Source: Spirogloea muscicola (Eukaryota; Streptophyta; Zygnematophyceae; Spirogloeales; Spirogloeaceae). Taken from it: DNA of 40,875 nt. The DNA lies in assembly GCA_009602725.1 (NCBI GenBank), contig WELB01000203.1, forward strand, positions 215,408 to 256,282. The letters are read 5' to 3'. The position numbers were made by a program, and so were the translations under genes. Positions within the stretch are counted from its first letter, which is position 1. Every line of letters begins with the position of its first letter. The notes beneath the pieces are model-generated. The model had not been told where the DNA came from. It worked only from the letters and a program-made list of their open reading frames with translations, and did not search any database. Shown in pieces: positions 1 through 9,700 of the stretch.

Positions 1-36
1 GCGGCGCGGCGGCGGCGGCGGCGGCGGCGGCGGGCG
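1..36. repeat. (CGG)n trinucleotide run
   Basis: The window opens with an almost pure GCG/CGG run. The same triplet occurs at 24446-24478 beside the N gap and, as coding glycine runs, in LTV1 and SPIKE1. It may be the edge of another GC-rich 5' exon or UTR lying outside the window. No protein can be assigned. Confidence 0.8.
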
Positions 37-729
37 GTGCGGCGCCCTGCTCGGTGGGGTGAGCCGGGGGGGGGGGGCTTTGGGGTTATGGGCGTTTGGG
101 AGTGGCTTGTAGTAAGCGGTAGAAGGGCCAATACCAATGGGCCGGAAGCGGCGTTTCCAGATGGGGAGCTCGGGCGGTTGCCGCCTCCCGGCCCATTATT
201 GCTAGTGAGCACACGCCCGGGTTGTCGGGCTCGTCGGCCGCCCGGCAACTCGTTGATTAACCCCGGCCCCGTCGGGGGGACGGCCGACGACTGCCACGTA
301 CCCGCTCCCGGTCTAAGTGGTCTGGCGATGCGACTGGGCCCGGTCCAGACGAGGGCCGGTGGCGCCGTTCGGTCCGTCTGCTCGGTACGTTCACCACCAC
401 AGTACACCGTGTCTCGCACCGTTCGTTCTGGACCGGGCCCGGTCCCCACGGGCCGTGTGGGGGGTTGCACAACCCGGTTCGTCTCTTTGATCCAGACAAC
501 TCTTACAACACCACTATTACACGGCACCTTGGCTGCTCTTCGGCCATATTTCCTGGGCTGGCTTTTCACATGCCACCGCCCCCTTCGATGCGCCTTCTAG
601 AACGGGCGCAAGCGTCTGCTGCGCGTCTTGCGTTCCCTACCAGCTTCGGCGCCCGTTTCGCGGAGCGCGCTTCGCACACCCTTGCCTACGGAATGTTCTT
701 GCCTACCTACGATGCGCTTTCGTTTCCAT

Positions 730-989
730 CCAGCCCCTATTCTCAATGGGCGAGCACTTTCTTCCTCTTTCGTTTGCCTCTCGACGGCGTCAACCCGAAG
801 AGAACAGAGCAGGCACGCGGTGCGCATGAAATGATAGGGAGGCCAATACCGCTAACACATTGTGCAGGCAAGAGAGAAGAAGCAGAGAAGCAGAGACGGC
901 GAATTTCGGAGGGGGCGAATAGCCAGCCCACAAGAGACTGAACAAGCTTCAAAAGAAGAAAGTGCTCGCCCATTGAGAATAGGGGCTGG
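730..989. repeat. 260-bp segment with perfect 35-bp inverted ends
   Basis: The 35 bases at 730-764 (CCAGCCCC...CACTTTCTTC) are the exact reverse complement of 955-989. Both arms are copies of hairpin module B (Y-rich, core TCAATGGGCGAGC). The 190-bp interior has no recognisable coding sequence. Sequence identity ends abruptly outside both arms. It could be a foldback element or two module copies that landed in opposite orientations. Confidence 0.8.
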
Positions 990-1123
990 AACAACCAGCC
1001 CGAAAAGGAATGAACAGAGTACGAGAAGGGGGCCAGGGGAAGCGCTAAGAAACAGAAACAAAGCAGCTACGAGACACTCAGTAACCCCTGCTAAGCAGCC
1101 GCAGATCAGAGATGCTGGGCTCC
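955..1123 (-). mobile_element. 5'-truncated retroelement tail, copy a
   Basis: Read on the minus strand, 1122-1076 encodes the ORF end also seen at 2136-2090 and 39697-39738 (residues like LSDLRLLSRGY, then stop). It is followed by a spacer and hairpin module B (GGGCTGG, loop, CCAGCCCC, TTCTCAATGGGCGAGC). This fixed order, ORF end then hairpin tail, is shared between copies. It fits the 3' end of a non-LTR retroelement truncated at its 5' side. Confidence 0.6.
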
Positions 1124-1925
1124 TGGAATTGGGTCCCCTGGGCTTCAAAGGGAGCCGGAAAGCATAGAGACCACGAAGATTCTGGTAAGCTGATCATCAG
1201 CAGCAAATTGAATAGCAGCAGGACGTCTGAAGGCAGTTGCCTGCGAAGTCAAGGAAGTGGGCTCCAGTCCGCATGTCGTTCAGCAAAAGTAAGCTCATCC
1301 AGAGCGGGCGAATGCTGTGAAAAGCCAGCCGGAATACAATGGTCAAGTAGACATGGATTTATGCTCCAATCATTCAAGCTCTAGGTCCCTTCAAAACGGC
1401 AAGGCGATCTCGGTTGGCATAGTGGCCGGCACATTCCACTGATGCATTACTAGTGGACTTTAAATCTGACCGCAGCAACTCAGTCTAGCGGCTAGAAAGG
1501 CTGGTCACGCGGTTGCCATGGCTGCACTAATGAAGGGGATCACAACATGCAATTCATTTGAAAGCAAAAGGGACGAGATTGGTGGATACTACGGCGTGCA
1601 AGACCTGCTAAAAGGGGTCAAGGCAACGTGGCTGACTGACAATACTAGACTTACAGTCGCTAGGGGGGGTGCCGCACATAGAGGTGGGCGTGTGGGCGTG
1701 TGGGCTATGGTCTTTACCTCGCCTACTTTTCCCCGTGCACCATGGATTTGTAAGGCGGTTATGGTACAAGGTGGTCTTCCCTCTCCATCCGGCAGCCAGT
1801 CTGCCGGATTTGAGGCTTTTTTACTCGTAACTACTGAGTGGTCCATCCTCCCCCGTGCTGACACAGCATCTTCAAGCCCCTTGGTAGCTGCTCAGCGCTT
1901 TAGGCCCCTTCGTCACTTGGGCCCT

Positions 1926-2137
1926 TCGAGCCTTTGTCAAATTTTTTCGGGCTGGCTTTTCCCAGCCCTTGCCCCCAGTGGGAGAGACACTTCTTCTCCA
2001 TCAGAGAGAAAAGCTCGCCCATAGAAGAGAGGAGCTGGCAGAAGCCAGCCAAAAAAGAATGGACAAAATCCAAAGAGCTACAGGAGAATCACTCAGTAAC
2101 CTCTGCTAAGCAGCCGCAGGTCGGAGAGGCTAGGCTC
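1926..2137 (-). mobile_element. 5'-truncated retroelement tail, copy b
   Basis: The minus strand carries the same ORF end (2136-2090), then two hairpin modules in opposite orientation. One has the AGCTGGCAGAAGCCAGCC stem at 2032-2060. The other is GGGCTGGCTTTTCCCAGCCC at 1950-1970 on the plus strand, with a CTTGCCCCCAGTGGGAGAG tail (module C). The head-to-head pair makes a foldback of about 140 bp. Confidence 0.6.
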
Positions 2138-2299
2138 GTTGAAGTAAGTATTCTCTATCGCCTGGCACCGCTTGTTGATGCCCGCCGACGTGATCGGGCG
2201 GGTAGCTTAGGGCATTCTGGCGTCCTGCAAGCAATAATTGCTTGCTGTAGATTGCAGCTTTGGTTGAGATTGCCGCGCTCCCAGGCATTTGCGATACAC

Positions 2300-2425
2300 C
2301 AGCGTGCTGGGCGCCCATTAAGCCAGGCTAATGGCTTGCATGGTGGTGCTCTGGCTCCTCCGCTTAGCTTGTCAAATAGCATGTCCAATCCATTTCATGC
2401 GCACCGCGCGCCTTCGTCGGAGTGC
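2300..2425. repeat. Diverged interspersed repeat, partner at 16.1 kb
   Basis: About 80 bases near 2300-2380 (GCTGGGCGC...GGCTCCTCCGCTTAGCTTGTCA) match 16175-16255 with many substitutions. The adjoining ATTTCATGCGCACCGCGCGCC (2391-2411) is the reverse complement of the 3' boundary of the hairpin modules at 815-832 and 40557-40574. This is decayed mobile DNA, with no intact ORF. Confidence 0.55.
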
Positions 2426-2599
2426 CAATTTTTCTTCTTTCCTCTCTCTTCCTTCTGCTTTCAAGACCTGCTGCATACGAGAAGGGGCTCTTTCTTCTGT
2501 TCACTCTCCCATGCAATGGCATTGCACAGCCCTCGGCCCCTTCTTCTATGACCCGTCCCGCCCATCCTTATGTGGCTGTTACTTTTTCCTTCTTTGCTT

Positions 2600-2800
2600 A
2601 CCGTCGTTCATTTCTTTTCGGGCTGGCTTTCCAGCCCCTATCCTCAATGGGCGAGCACTTTCTACCCTCAATGGGCGAGGCCCTTTCTTCTTTTCTTGTC
2701 TTGCCGAAAAAGAAGAAGAAGTGGCACTCCCAATGGGGGCAAGGGCTGCGAAAAGCCAGCCCAAAAAGAATTCACAAAGGTTCAGAGGGGCCTAAGAACG
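2600..2800. repeat. Foldback pair of hairpin modules B and C
   Basis: Plus-strand module B (CGGGCTGGCTTTCCAGCCCC then TCAATGGGCGAGC, 2613-2655) is followed by a partial repeat of its tail (2660-2690). After a short core comes the reverse complement of module C (CAATGGGGGCAAGGGCTGCGAAAAGCCAGCCC, 2731-2763). The segment can fold on itself. Another copy of module C, on the plus strand, lies at 40118-40172. Confidence 0.7.
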
Positions 2801-2854
2801 GTGAGCAGCTACAAAGGGGCCGGAGGATGCAATGGTAAACAGGGGGAGGATTTT

Positions 2855-3100
2855 CTGGGCTGGCTGTTCCAGCCCATATTCTCAATGAGCGAGCCCTTCT
2901 TCTTCTGATGGATCACTCAATAAGTACGAGTGAGGAGCCTCAGATCCGACAGACTAGCTGCCGGGAAGCTATCACCCTGACGAAAGCCAGAGCCCGCAGC
3001 GAGAGCACGGCCAGCTCGCAGATGCAGAGCGTGGGCCATGGACCGCTGCAGGGATACTAAAAGAAGAAAGTGCTCGCCCATTGAAAACCTGCTTCCCAGC
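2855..3100 (-). mobile_element. 5'-truncated retroelement tail, copy c
   Basis: The minus-strand frame ending near 2920 (about 3050-2920) reads LQRSMAHALHLRAGRALA, closely matching plus-strand fragments at 38955-39015 and 40710-40770. A truncated module B (GAAGAAAGTGCTCGCCCATTG, 3063-3083) interrupts the ORF on its upstream side. A full module B (2858-2905) lies beyond the stop in the opposite orientation. This is a pseudogenised retroelement ORF fragment. Confidence 0.6.
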
Positions 3101-3189
3101 ACGTCTAGTGGCCGTTGCGATAGGAGCACCATAGGCGCACGTTTCTAGCCACTTGGCCCGGCCTCGACAGCAGCCCGTCGTTATTACCG

Positions 3190-3350
3190 AGCGCTTTCCT
3201 TTGGGCTGGCCTCTCCCAGCCACCAGTCAATCTGGCCGCGCTTGCTTTTCCCATTAGTGCGCGCCAGGACAAACCAGGAAGAACGAGCTCGTCCATAGAG
3301 ACGAGGGGCTGGCAAAGCCAGCTCAAAAAGAAGGACAATGTCCAAGCCAA
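3190..3350. repeat. Foldback pair of hairpin modules A and B
   Basis: Module A on the plus strand (CCTTTGGGCTGGCCTCTCCCAGCCACCAGTCAATCTGGCCGCGC) is followed about 60 bp later by a diverged reverse-complement module (GAGGGGCTGGCAAAGCCAGCTC) with an A-rich flank. Module A recurs at 39165-39215, 39787-39840 and 39960-40012. It differs from module B in the sequence after the hairpin. Confidence 0.65.
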
Positions 3351-3797
3351 AGAAAAGAAAGCCGAAAAAGAAGAGTGCCGAGAAAGGACTACTACAAAGT
3401 ACGAGACTGTGCAGACCAGGGCCCTCCTTCGAAACTTGCATGAGCTCTCCCACTGCAGCGTGCTGTTGACACTTCGCGTGCCTCGCCGCTGGACGCGCCG
3501 CGCTCGCCAGCGCCAGCGGCGGCGCCGCGGCGCCCGCCGCCGTCTCGCGCCGGGCTTGTCTAGGCTCCCGACTCCGGCGCGAGCTCCGAGAGGCGTGGAT
3601 TGCCTCTCAGAGCCTGGCGCTGTGGCTGCGGCACTGACCGCAGCCGGCAGTCGGCAGCACGCCAGGACCGCTGCCGTATCTGCAAGCGTGAGGTCGCGCT
3701 GCTTCTCAGTGGTCTTCACGACCAGCATGCGGCCGCGGCGGCCGTGCCGTGCTGACGGTATCCAGAGCGGCTTCTCGAGGTGGCCGCTGCTGACAGT

Positions 3798-6700
3798 ATG
3801 GAGGGCAGTGCACCGCAGACAGGAGACGCTCCCATCAAGCGGAAGGTGGCGAGAGTTGACGGGGTGAGACTGAAGGATATCTCATGCCCAAAAAGCGGTC
3901 TTATGATATGTTTCCGAACGGTTTTGATGAAAGTATAGCATATGATTTTATTCGTTAAGGTCTCCATTGTCAAGGGATTTAGTGCTAGAATGAAGCCTTG
4001 ATAAAGGTATAAAAATTAGTACAGATGGTGGAGAATGCGATTCTTACCTGTGGTTCGACTTCTTATTGTCACAATTGCGGAGGTCAATGAGATCAATGAG
4101 CGTCCCTTTGTATACATACAATGCTGGTACAGATGGGCAGTGTGCTATACCAATTCAGTAAGGCGATAAACGCTTTCTCAGCATTTTGTCAGCTGTACTC
4201 GAATTGATGCGTACTGTCTGCCTGTGCAGTTCTTTGCGGCAAAGAAGATCAGGCCACTTGTTGTCGAACCCGTCACTGCAGTCAAGCATGTCCAATTCAG
4301 GGCTCAGCCCTGTGGTAGCCCGTTATTGGCAGCTGATAAGAGCACCCCCATCTGTATAGCAGAAGTCAGCAGTGAAGGACTCGTGACTGACTGGCACAAA
4401 CCATGTGAACCTGGGGAAGGGTGCAAGCGGGGGGTTGCCGATGTTGGCCTGGGGGGTCAGCACCTTGTCAAGTAGAAACTATTGCCATTGCTGAAGGCTT
4501 GCACATCAACAGCTTTGAATAGGCCTGGGGCCCATCCAGACAAAGGAGGACTGGACAGGAGTACAATCACCAGGAAAAACACGTCAGACTGTGACAAGGC
4601 CACATGCCAGATTGAGCAGGGGGTAGTTGAGGGACTTCTGTTGGATTGCGCCAATGACTTCCTTGGCATGTACTGCAGGCAAGACCAGTGACTCATGCCG
4701 TGAAACAGTTTGAAGCTAATGGAGAGTGTACATGCATTATCTTCAAGCTCTTGTTGATAAAAGTGACTACTGAGATACTCTCATGTGAGTAAACCAGCAT
4801 GGCAGACATGTCTATGCAGCAGACACATTCATGTCTTCTCCTGTCTCCGCCTTGCAGGAAAGGTCCTCAAGGGCCACCAGCAGCTGAAGACGACTTGGTA
4901 ATCAATGACAACATAGGCATGCTCAGCAAGCAGTGTTTGGAAGAGGGCTTGGCAGCAGAAGAGGTGTGATAATCTTTCAGCAGGCTACTGCAAGCTTCAA
5001 AGTATAAGAAGCTCAAGTTCACCACCACATTGTAAGACCTGTTGTTTCCACGGGGCTTGAGCCCAGCAAGTCGATTAGTCAGGCAGGGCTATTTTGACCA
5101 GTGTTTGTTCTAATAGCAGGTCAGAAGGAGTGGCAGTGATATCTTGGCAAAGGAGGATCCCTCAACCATATGCTTCATTGATCCTAAGAATTCAATGGAA
5201 GACAAGAAACGCAACGGCGACAATCAGAATGTGGTTGACTTAGAGGCTGGCTGGCCCTCTTCTGATGAAGCAAAAGGTGATAGTTCTCCTGGTGACGGTT
5301 TCTGGGAGGCATGCATACACCTGGCAGACAGGTTAGGAGCTGAGGGTGCACATGGAAAGCTCAAAGTGCAGCGCGAGGCCCTTGTAGCAGTGCCACCGAC
5401 CACTTGCTGCACTGGGCAACAAAATAGTGCATTGATTGAGCAAGAGACCAGGTCAATGGAGCAGGAAGGAGCCAGGACACTTGATAACAGAAGAGCAGGT
5501 ACGATTCAGTCAAGCAGCCTGCCATGCCAAGACAGGACAGTTAACAACAGGCGATGACGCCTCATGCGTGAATCGCACATGGTCGGGGTTAAATAGTATT
5601 GTGCTCTAAAGATGTGCAACTGAATGTGGATGTTCAGTGAGAGCTTCAATGCCAGGGATTGATTGGTGCATCTGGTCTCACGCATGTGTTATGTATTGTT
5701 TTGCAGTCAGCCAGCAGGGCAAACGTCGGCTGGCACTAACTACACAGAATTTACCAGATTGTATCATGAAGTCAGATCTCAGTCTTCCATGCAGTGGAGG
5801 AAACATGATCCAGCAAAGCATACCAACTTCTCCTTCAAGCAGCGCAAATTCTGCTGCAGCTTCGCTTCTTGTACCAGATGGGCAAGTTACAAAGTTAGAA
5901 TGTCCAGCACTTGCTTCAGAACCTGATACTGGACTGCCCAATGAGAGATGCATGGAGATGGCAGCTGCTCAGGCTGGCTCATCTACATCCACTGAAATGC
6001 AGACCTTCTTCACAGTAGCAAAGGAAGCTTTCTTGGAGTCACAGCCCGCTACTCTCAAGCACTTGCCACCTTGCACGCATGATCATGCAAAAAATCAAGG
6101 AGCTGAGCCAGCTGAACAGGATACCATGACATTAGAGCTGCCACCCAAGCGGTCCCTGGTGCTTGGCATGACAGACAGGAAAGCACACATTGTGCAATCA
6201 GGAGGAAGTGTGCCATCTACTGTGCAAAGTCTGTGTGCAATTGATGCTGCAAGATTGACCAATGTGAAGGATGAGGATACAGACCTTGGTGCCTGGTTGC
6301 CACCCGACGTGTGCAAGGTCTATGCAGAGAAGGGAGTGAAGTCTTTGTACAGATGGCAAGTGGATTGCCTTCAGCTTGATGGGGTGTTACATGGGAAAAA
6401 CCTCGTCTATTGTGCCTCTACTAGGTAGTCATCATTAATCTCAGGCATGCCTTATCAATATTGGCTCCACATTCAACACACTAAATAGCCAGGGTGTATA
6501 AGAAGACTCATGTGATGTGTCAAATTGATCAAGCTATTGCACATGCTTGTTGGCACCTACTTTATTTGTACACTCTTCTTTCCCTTGGTCGAAGGTTTGG
6601 AAGTTGATGATTGTTTGTCTGAGATTCTTTCCTTAGGTACAAAAGCACATCGTCTGACTAAGTTTCGTGGTTATGAATGTCAGTGCTGGAAAAAGTCTGA

Positions 6701-9700
6701 TGGCAGAGATCATTATGATCAGGAGAATCATGGCCACTAACAAGAAGGCCATCATAGTGTTACCTTTTGTGGCTTTATCTGCAGAGAAGGTAGTAGACAG
6801 TGCAATTGAGCGTTGGCCTTGATGAAGGCTTTCTGTATAGTCTCTTGCCTTGAGGAGAAGCATGGCTTAGTCTGATGTTGTATGTGTACTGTGTAAGTGC
6901 AGGCTGCACACATGGAGGCACTCCTTGAGCCGCTGTCCAAAAGAGTGGTCTGCTTCTTTGGATCCCAAGGAGGCCCTTCCTTGCCAAAGGACTGTGCTGT
7001 AGCAGTCTGCACAATAGAGAAGGCCAATACAGTGGTCAACAAGCTCCTCGAGGAAGGAAGGCTTGTGGAGATTGCTATCATTGTGGTGGATGAGATGCAT
7101 ATGGTATGCCTGTGAGCAATGAGACTATAATCACCTTTTATTGGTCATCAATGGAATGATGCAAACTGCTTACTGTCATCGAGGATTCCAGTTGTGATGT
7201 ACTTATAAGAAATCATCTGACTCTTCGTCTGTGGAAAGCTTCTTTCTCAGCCCCTTTCTCAGATCTTTACTTAATAGTGATCTGGCCTGTGTGACAGATT
7301 GGAGATGAAGACCGAGGTTACCTCTTGGAGCTTCTTCTCACGAAACTGCAGTACTCTGCTGGATTTGGGGAGCCGGTCGCAGATAGAGCAGCTGGGTCTG
7401 GAAACAGCCCATCCTTGGCTGATGCCGCGGGCAGCAGTAGCAAGAGCGAAGCCGGGGATGGTTTGCAACTGGTTGGCATGAGTGCCACATTACCAAACAC
7501 GTCTGTTGTGGCTACCTGGCTTCATGTAAGACATCACCTTCTTCAACCCAGTCTTGCTTGCTACTCTTCTCTGGCTTTCAAGAGTCTCGCAGGACTTTCT
7601 AAAGCAACAGTGGGCCCTTGCTGACTCTGTGTCCCTTTTGCATACTTATCGGCTTTCTTGCTGCTCCATCCTGCAATGACTGTTTCTCACTATTTGGTAG
7701 TTTGAGACTTCTCTGTGGGCTATTCGAGCTTTTATTTCACTGCAAGAGCGTTGAGCACAGTCAGTGTATGTTCTAAGTGTCCAGACGCCAGCTTGATTGG
7801 ACAAAGTTGCTGCTTGTTTGTAGGCTGTGATGTTTGAGACCAACTTCCGGCCCGTTCCTTTGGAGGAATATGTGAAGCTTGGTGAGACAATCTATGATAA
7901 GAAGATGAAGCCCATGAGGGTGCTAAGAAAGCGAGTTACTATTGATGGCAAAGACCCTGATCAACTTGTGGAACTTTGTCATGAAGTAAGACTGCCCTCC
8001 ATTATCCATGTCCAGCAGCAAATAGAGCATAGTGTGATGTTATGCTTGTGTGATACTATGCATCTCATTTGAAGCACAAAGTTAGCCACGCTAGGAAGAT
8101 CATTGCGCCTGGGAAACCTCTAGGTCAATGAAGATAATGGGAGTCAAGCTCCTGACTTCAAGTTGACACTATTGATTCACTCCGCTCTTGCTTTCGCTGG
8201 CCTCCCCTGAGCAGGTCATAAGAGATGGGCACTCAGTGCTTACTTTCTGTTCAACAAGGAGTCATTGTGAGTCCTCTGCTCGACATGTGGCCAAGTACCT
8301 ACCTTGCGGTGGGAATCTAACGGCCGGTTGGGAGGACATAGTAGCTGATCGGAAGAAAGGCCCCAGTGGCCTTGACCCTACTTTAGCGAAAACAGTACCC
8401 AAAGGAGTAGCTTTTCATCATGCTGGCTTGACTGTGAGTCCCACTTCCAGCCACAAAGGTATTTTGCAGCTACACTGGTGACAACAACGTGGAATTCACT
8501 GTGACTTCTGGGATTGGCACCTTGACATGATGAGCTATCTTGCAGGGAGAGGAGAGAGAGGTGGTAGAAACCTGTTTCAGAAGGGGTATCGTGAAAGTAT
8601 TATGTGCCACCTCCACTCTTGCGGCAGGAGTCAATCTGCCAGCCAGACGAGTCATCTTCAGACAACCTAGAGTTGGGCTTGACTTTCTGGATAGCACCAA
8701 GTACCAGCAGATGGCTGGTCGTGCTGGCCGTGCAGGAATTGACACAAAGGGCGAATGCGTGAGTCCCTTATGTGCCCAAAGAAGTTTTTTCAAACAATAT
8801 GTTCTGGGCTCTCTGTGACATACTCGAATGTATGATCCGACATGCCAAGGGCAGCATTTTGTACTTAGGAGAAGATTTTTGATTCATGGACAGATTCAGA
8901 AGCACTGCAAGATAGTGAATGATGTTGGGTCTCAGGATGATGTGTCTGGAGAAGTGGACAGGTCAAAAGAAGTGACTCAAATCTGGAAGTCTTTCTGTTC
9001 AGATCGTGATGTGCAAGCCAGGAGATATTGCACGGGTCGAGCGACTTCTGAATGGAGATTGCAGCCCTCTGCAATCATGTCTCAGTGAGGAGAAAAATGG
9101 CCTTACCAGGGCATTGCTGGAGGTTGTAGCAGGTTCATCGGTCTTGACACCCGCCGATGTCCAGCGATTTGTTCGATGCACTCTGCTGCATATCACAAGC
9201 TCTGTTGAGGAGGTCAGCGCAACTTTCCATCATGCTCAGAGTTTCAAAGCGAGGATCCAGATTCTAGAGCCACTAGCAACACATCAAGGGAATTTGTGGC
9301 ATGAGCGTGAGCCCCTCTTATTTGTGTTGCTGCGCACTCCTTGCAGTCAATTTAGTACTTCGTCTTCTTTGAGAGGACTTTTCTTTTCTGTATATTCTGA
9401 TCATGAATACTTCGTGGGTCCAGGTATATGCTTCTGCACGGGCCGCACTTAAGTGGTTGTGTCACAGAGAGCTGATCAGGTGGGACACCGTTAAGGCAGA
9501 GTACGATGCAACTCCACTAGGCCGGGCTGTATTTGGCTCCTCTCTACCACCAGACGAAGCCCTTGTTGTGTATGATGATCTCAAAACTGCCAGAGACGGC
9601 TTTGTGCTGTCCACTGATCTCCACCTTCTGTACCAGGTAGTGGTCCTACATCATTGACCACCAAGATAGAAAATCTTCTTCCTTCATCATTTGCTTTCAG

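Larger units (their letters stand above)
37..3797. other. Repeat-rich intergenic zone upstream of POLQ
   Basis: No host gene could be supported here. Long open frames at 37-600 and 465-941 have no recognisable domain and follow GC-rich low-complexity sequence. From about 540 to 3350 the DNA is a patchwork of retroelement tails and hairpin modules, listed separately. 1150-1900 shows nothing recognisable. From 3460 to 3660 base composition switches to a CpG-rich stretch, which is the likely promoter and 5' UTR of the polymerase gene starting at 3798. Confidence 0.6.

Noticed and set aside
37-941. Open frames of 187 and 158 codons at the window start
   Set aside because: Low-complexity GC-rich translation without any domain; the second runs through hairpin repeats.
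549-1972. GGGCTGG hairpins with T-rich flanks as bacterial-type terminators
   Set aside because: Host genes are intron-rich nuclear genes, and the hairpins are part of an interspersed repeat with TSD-flanked copies.
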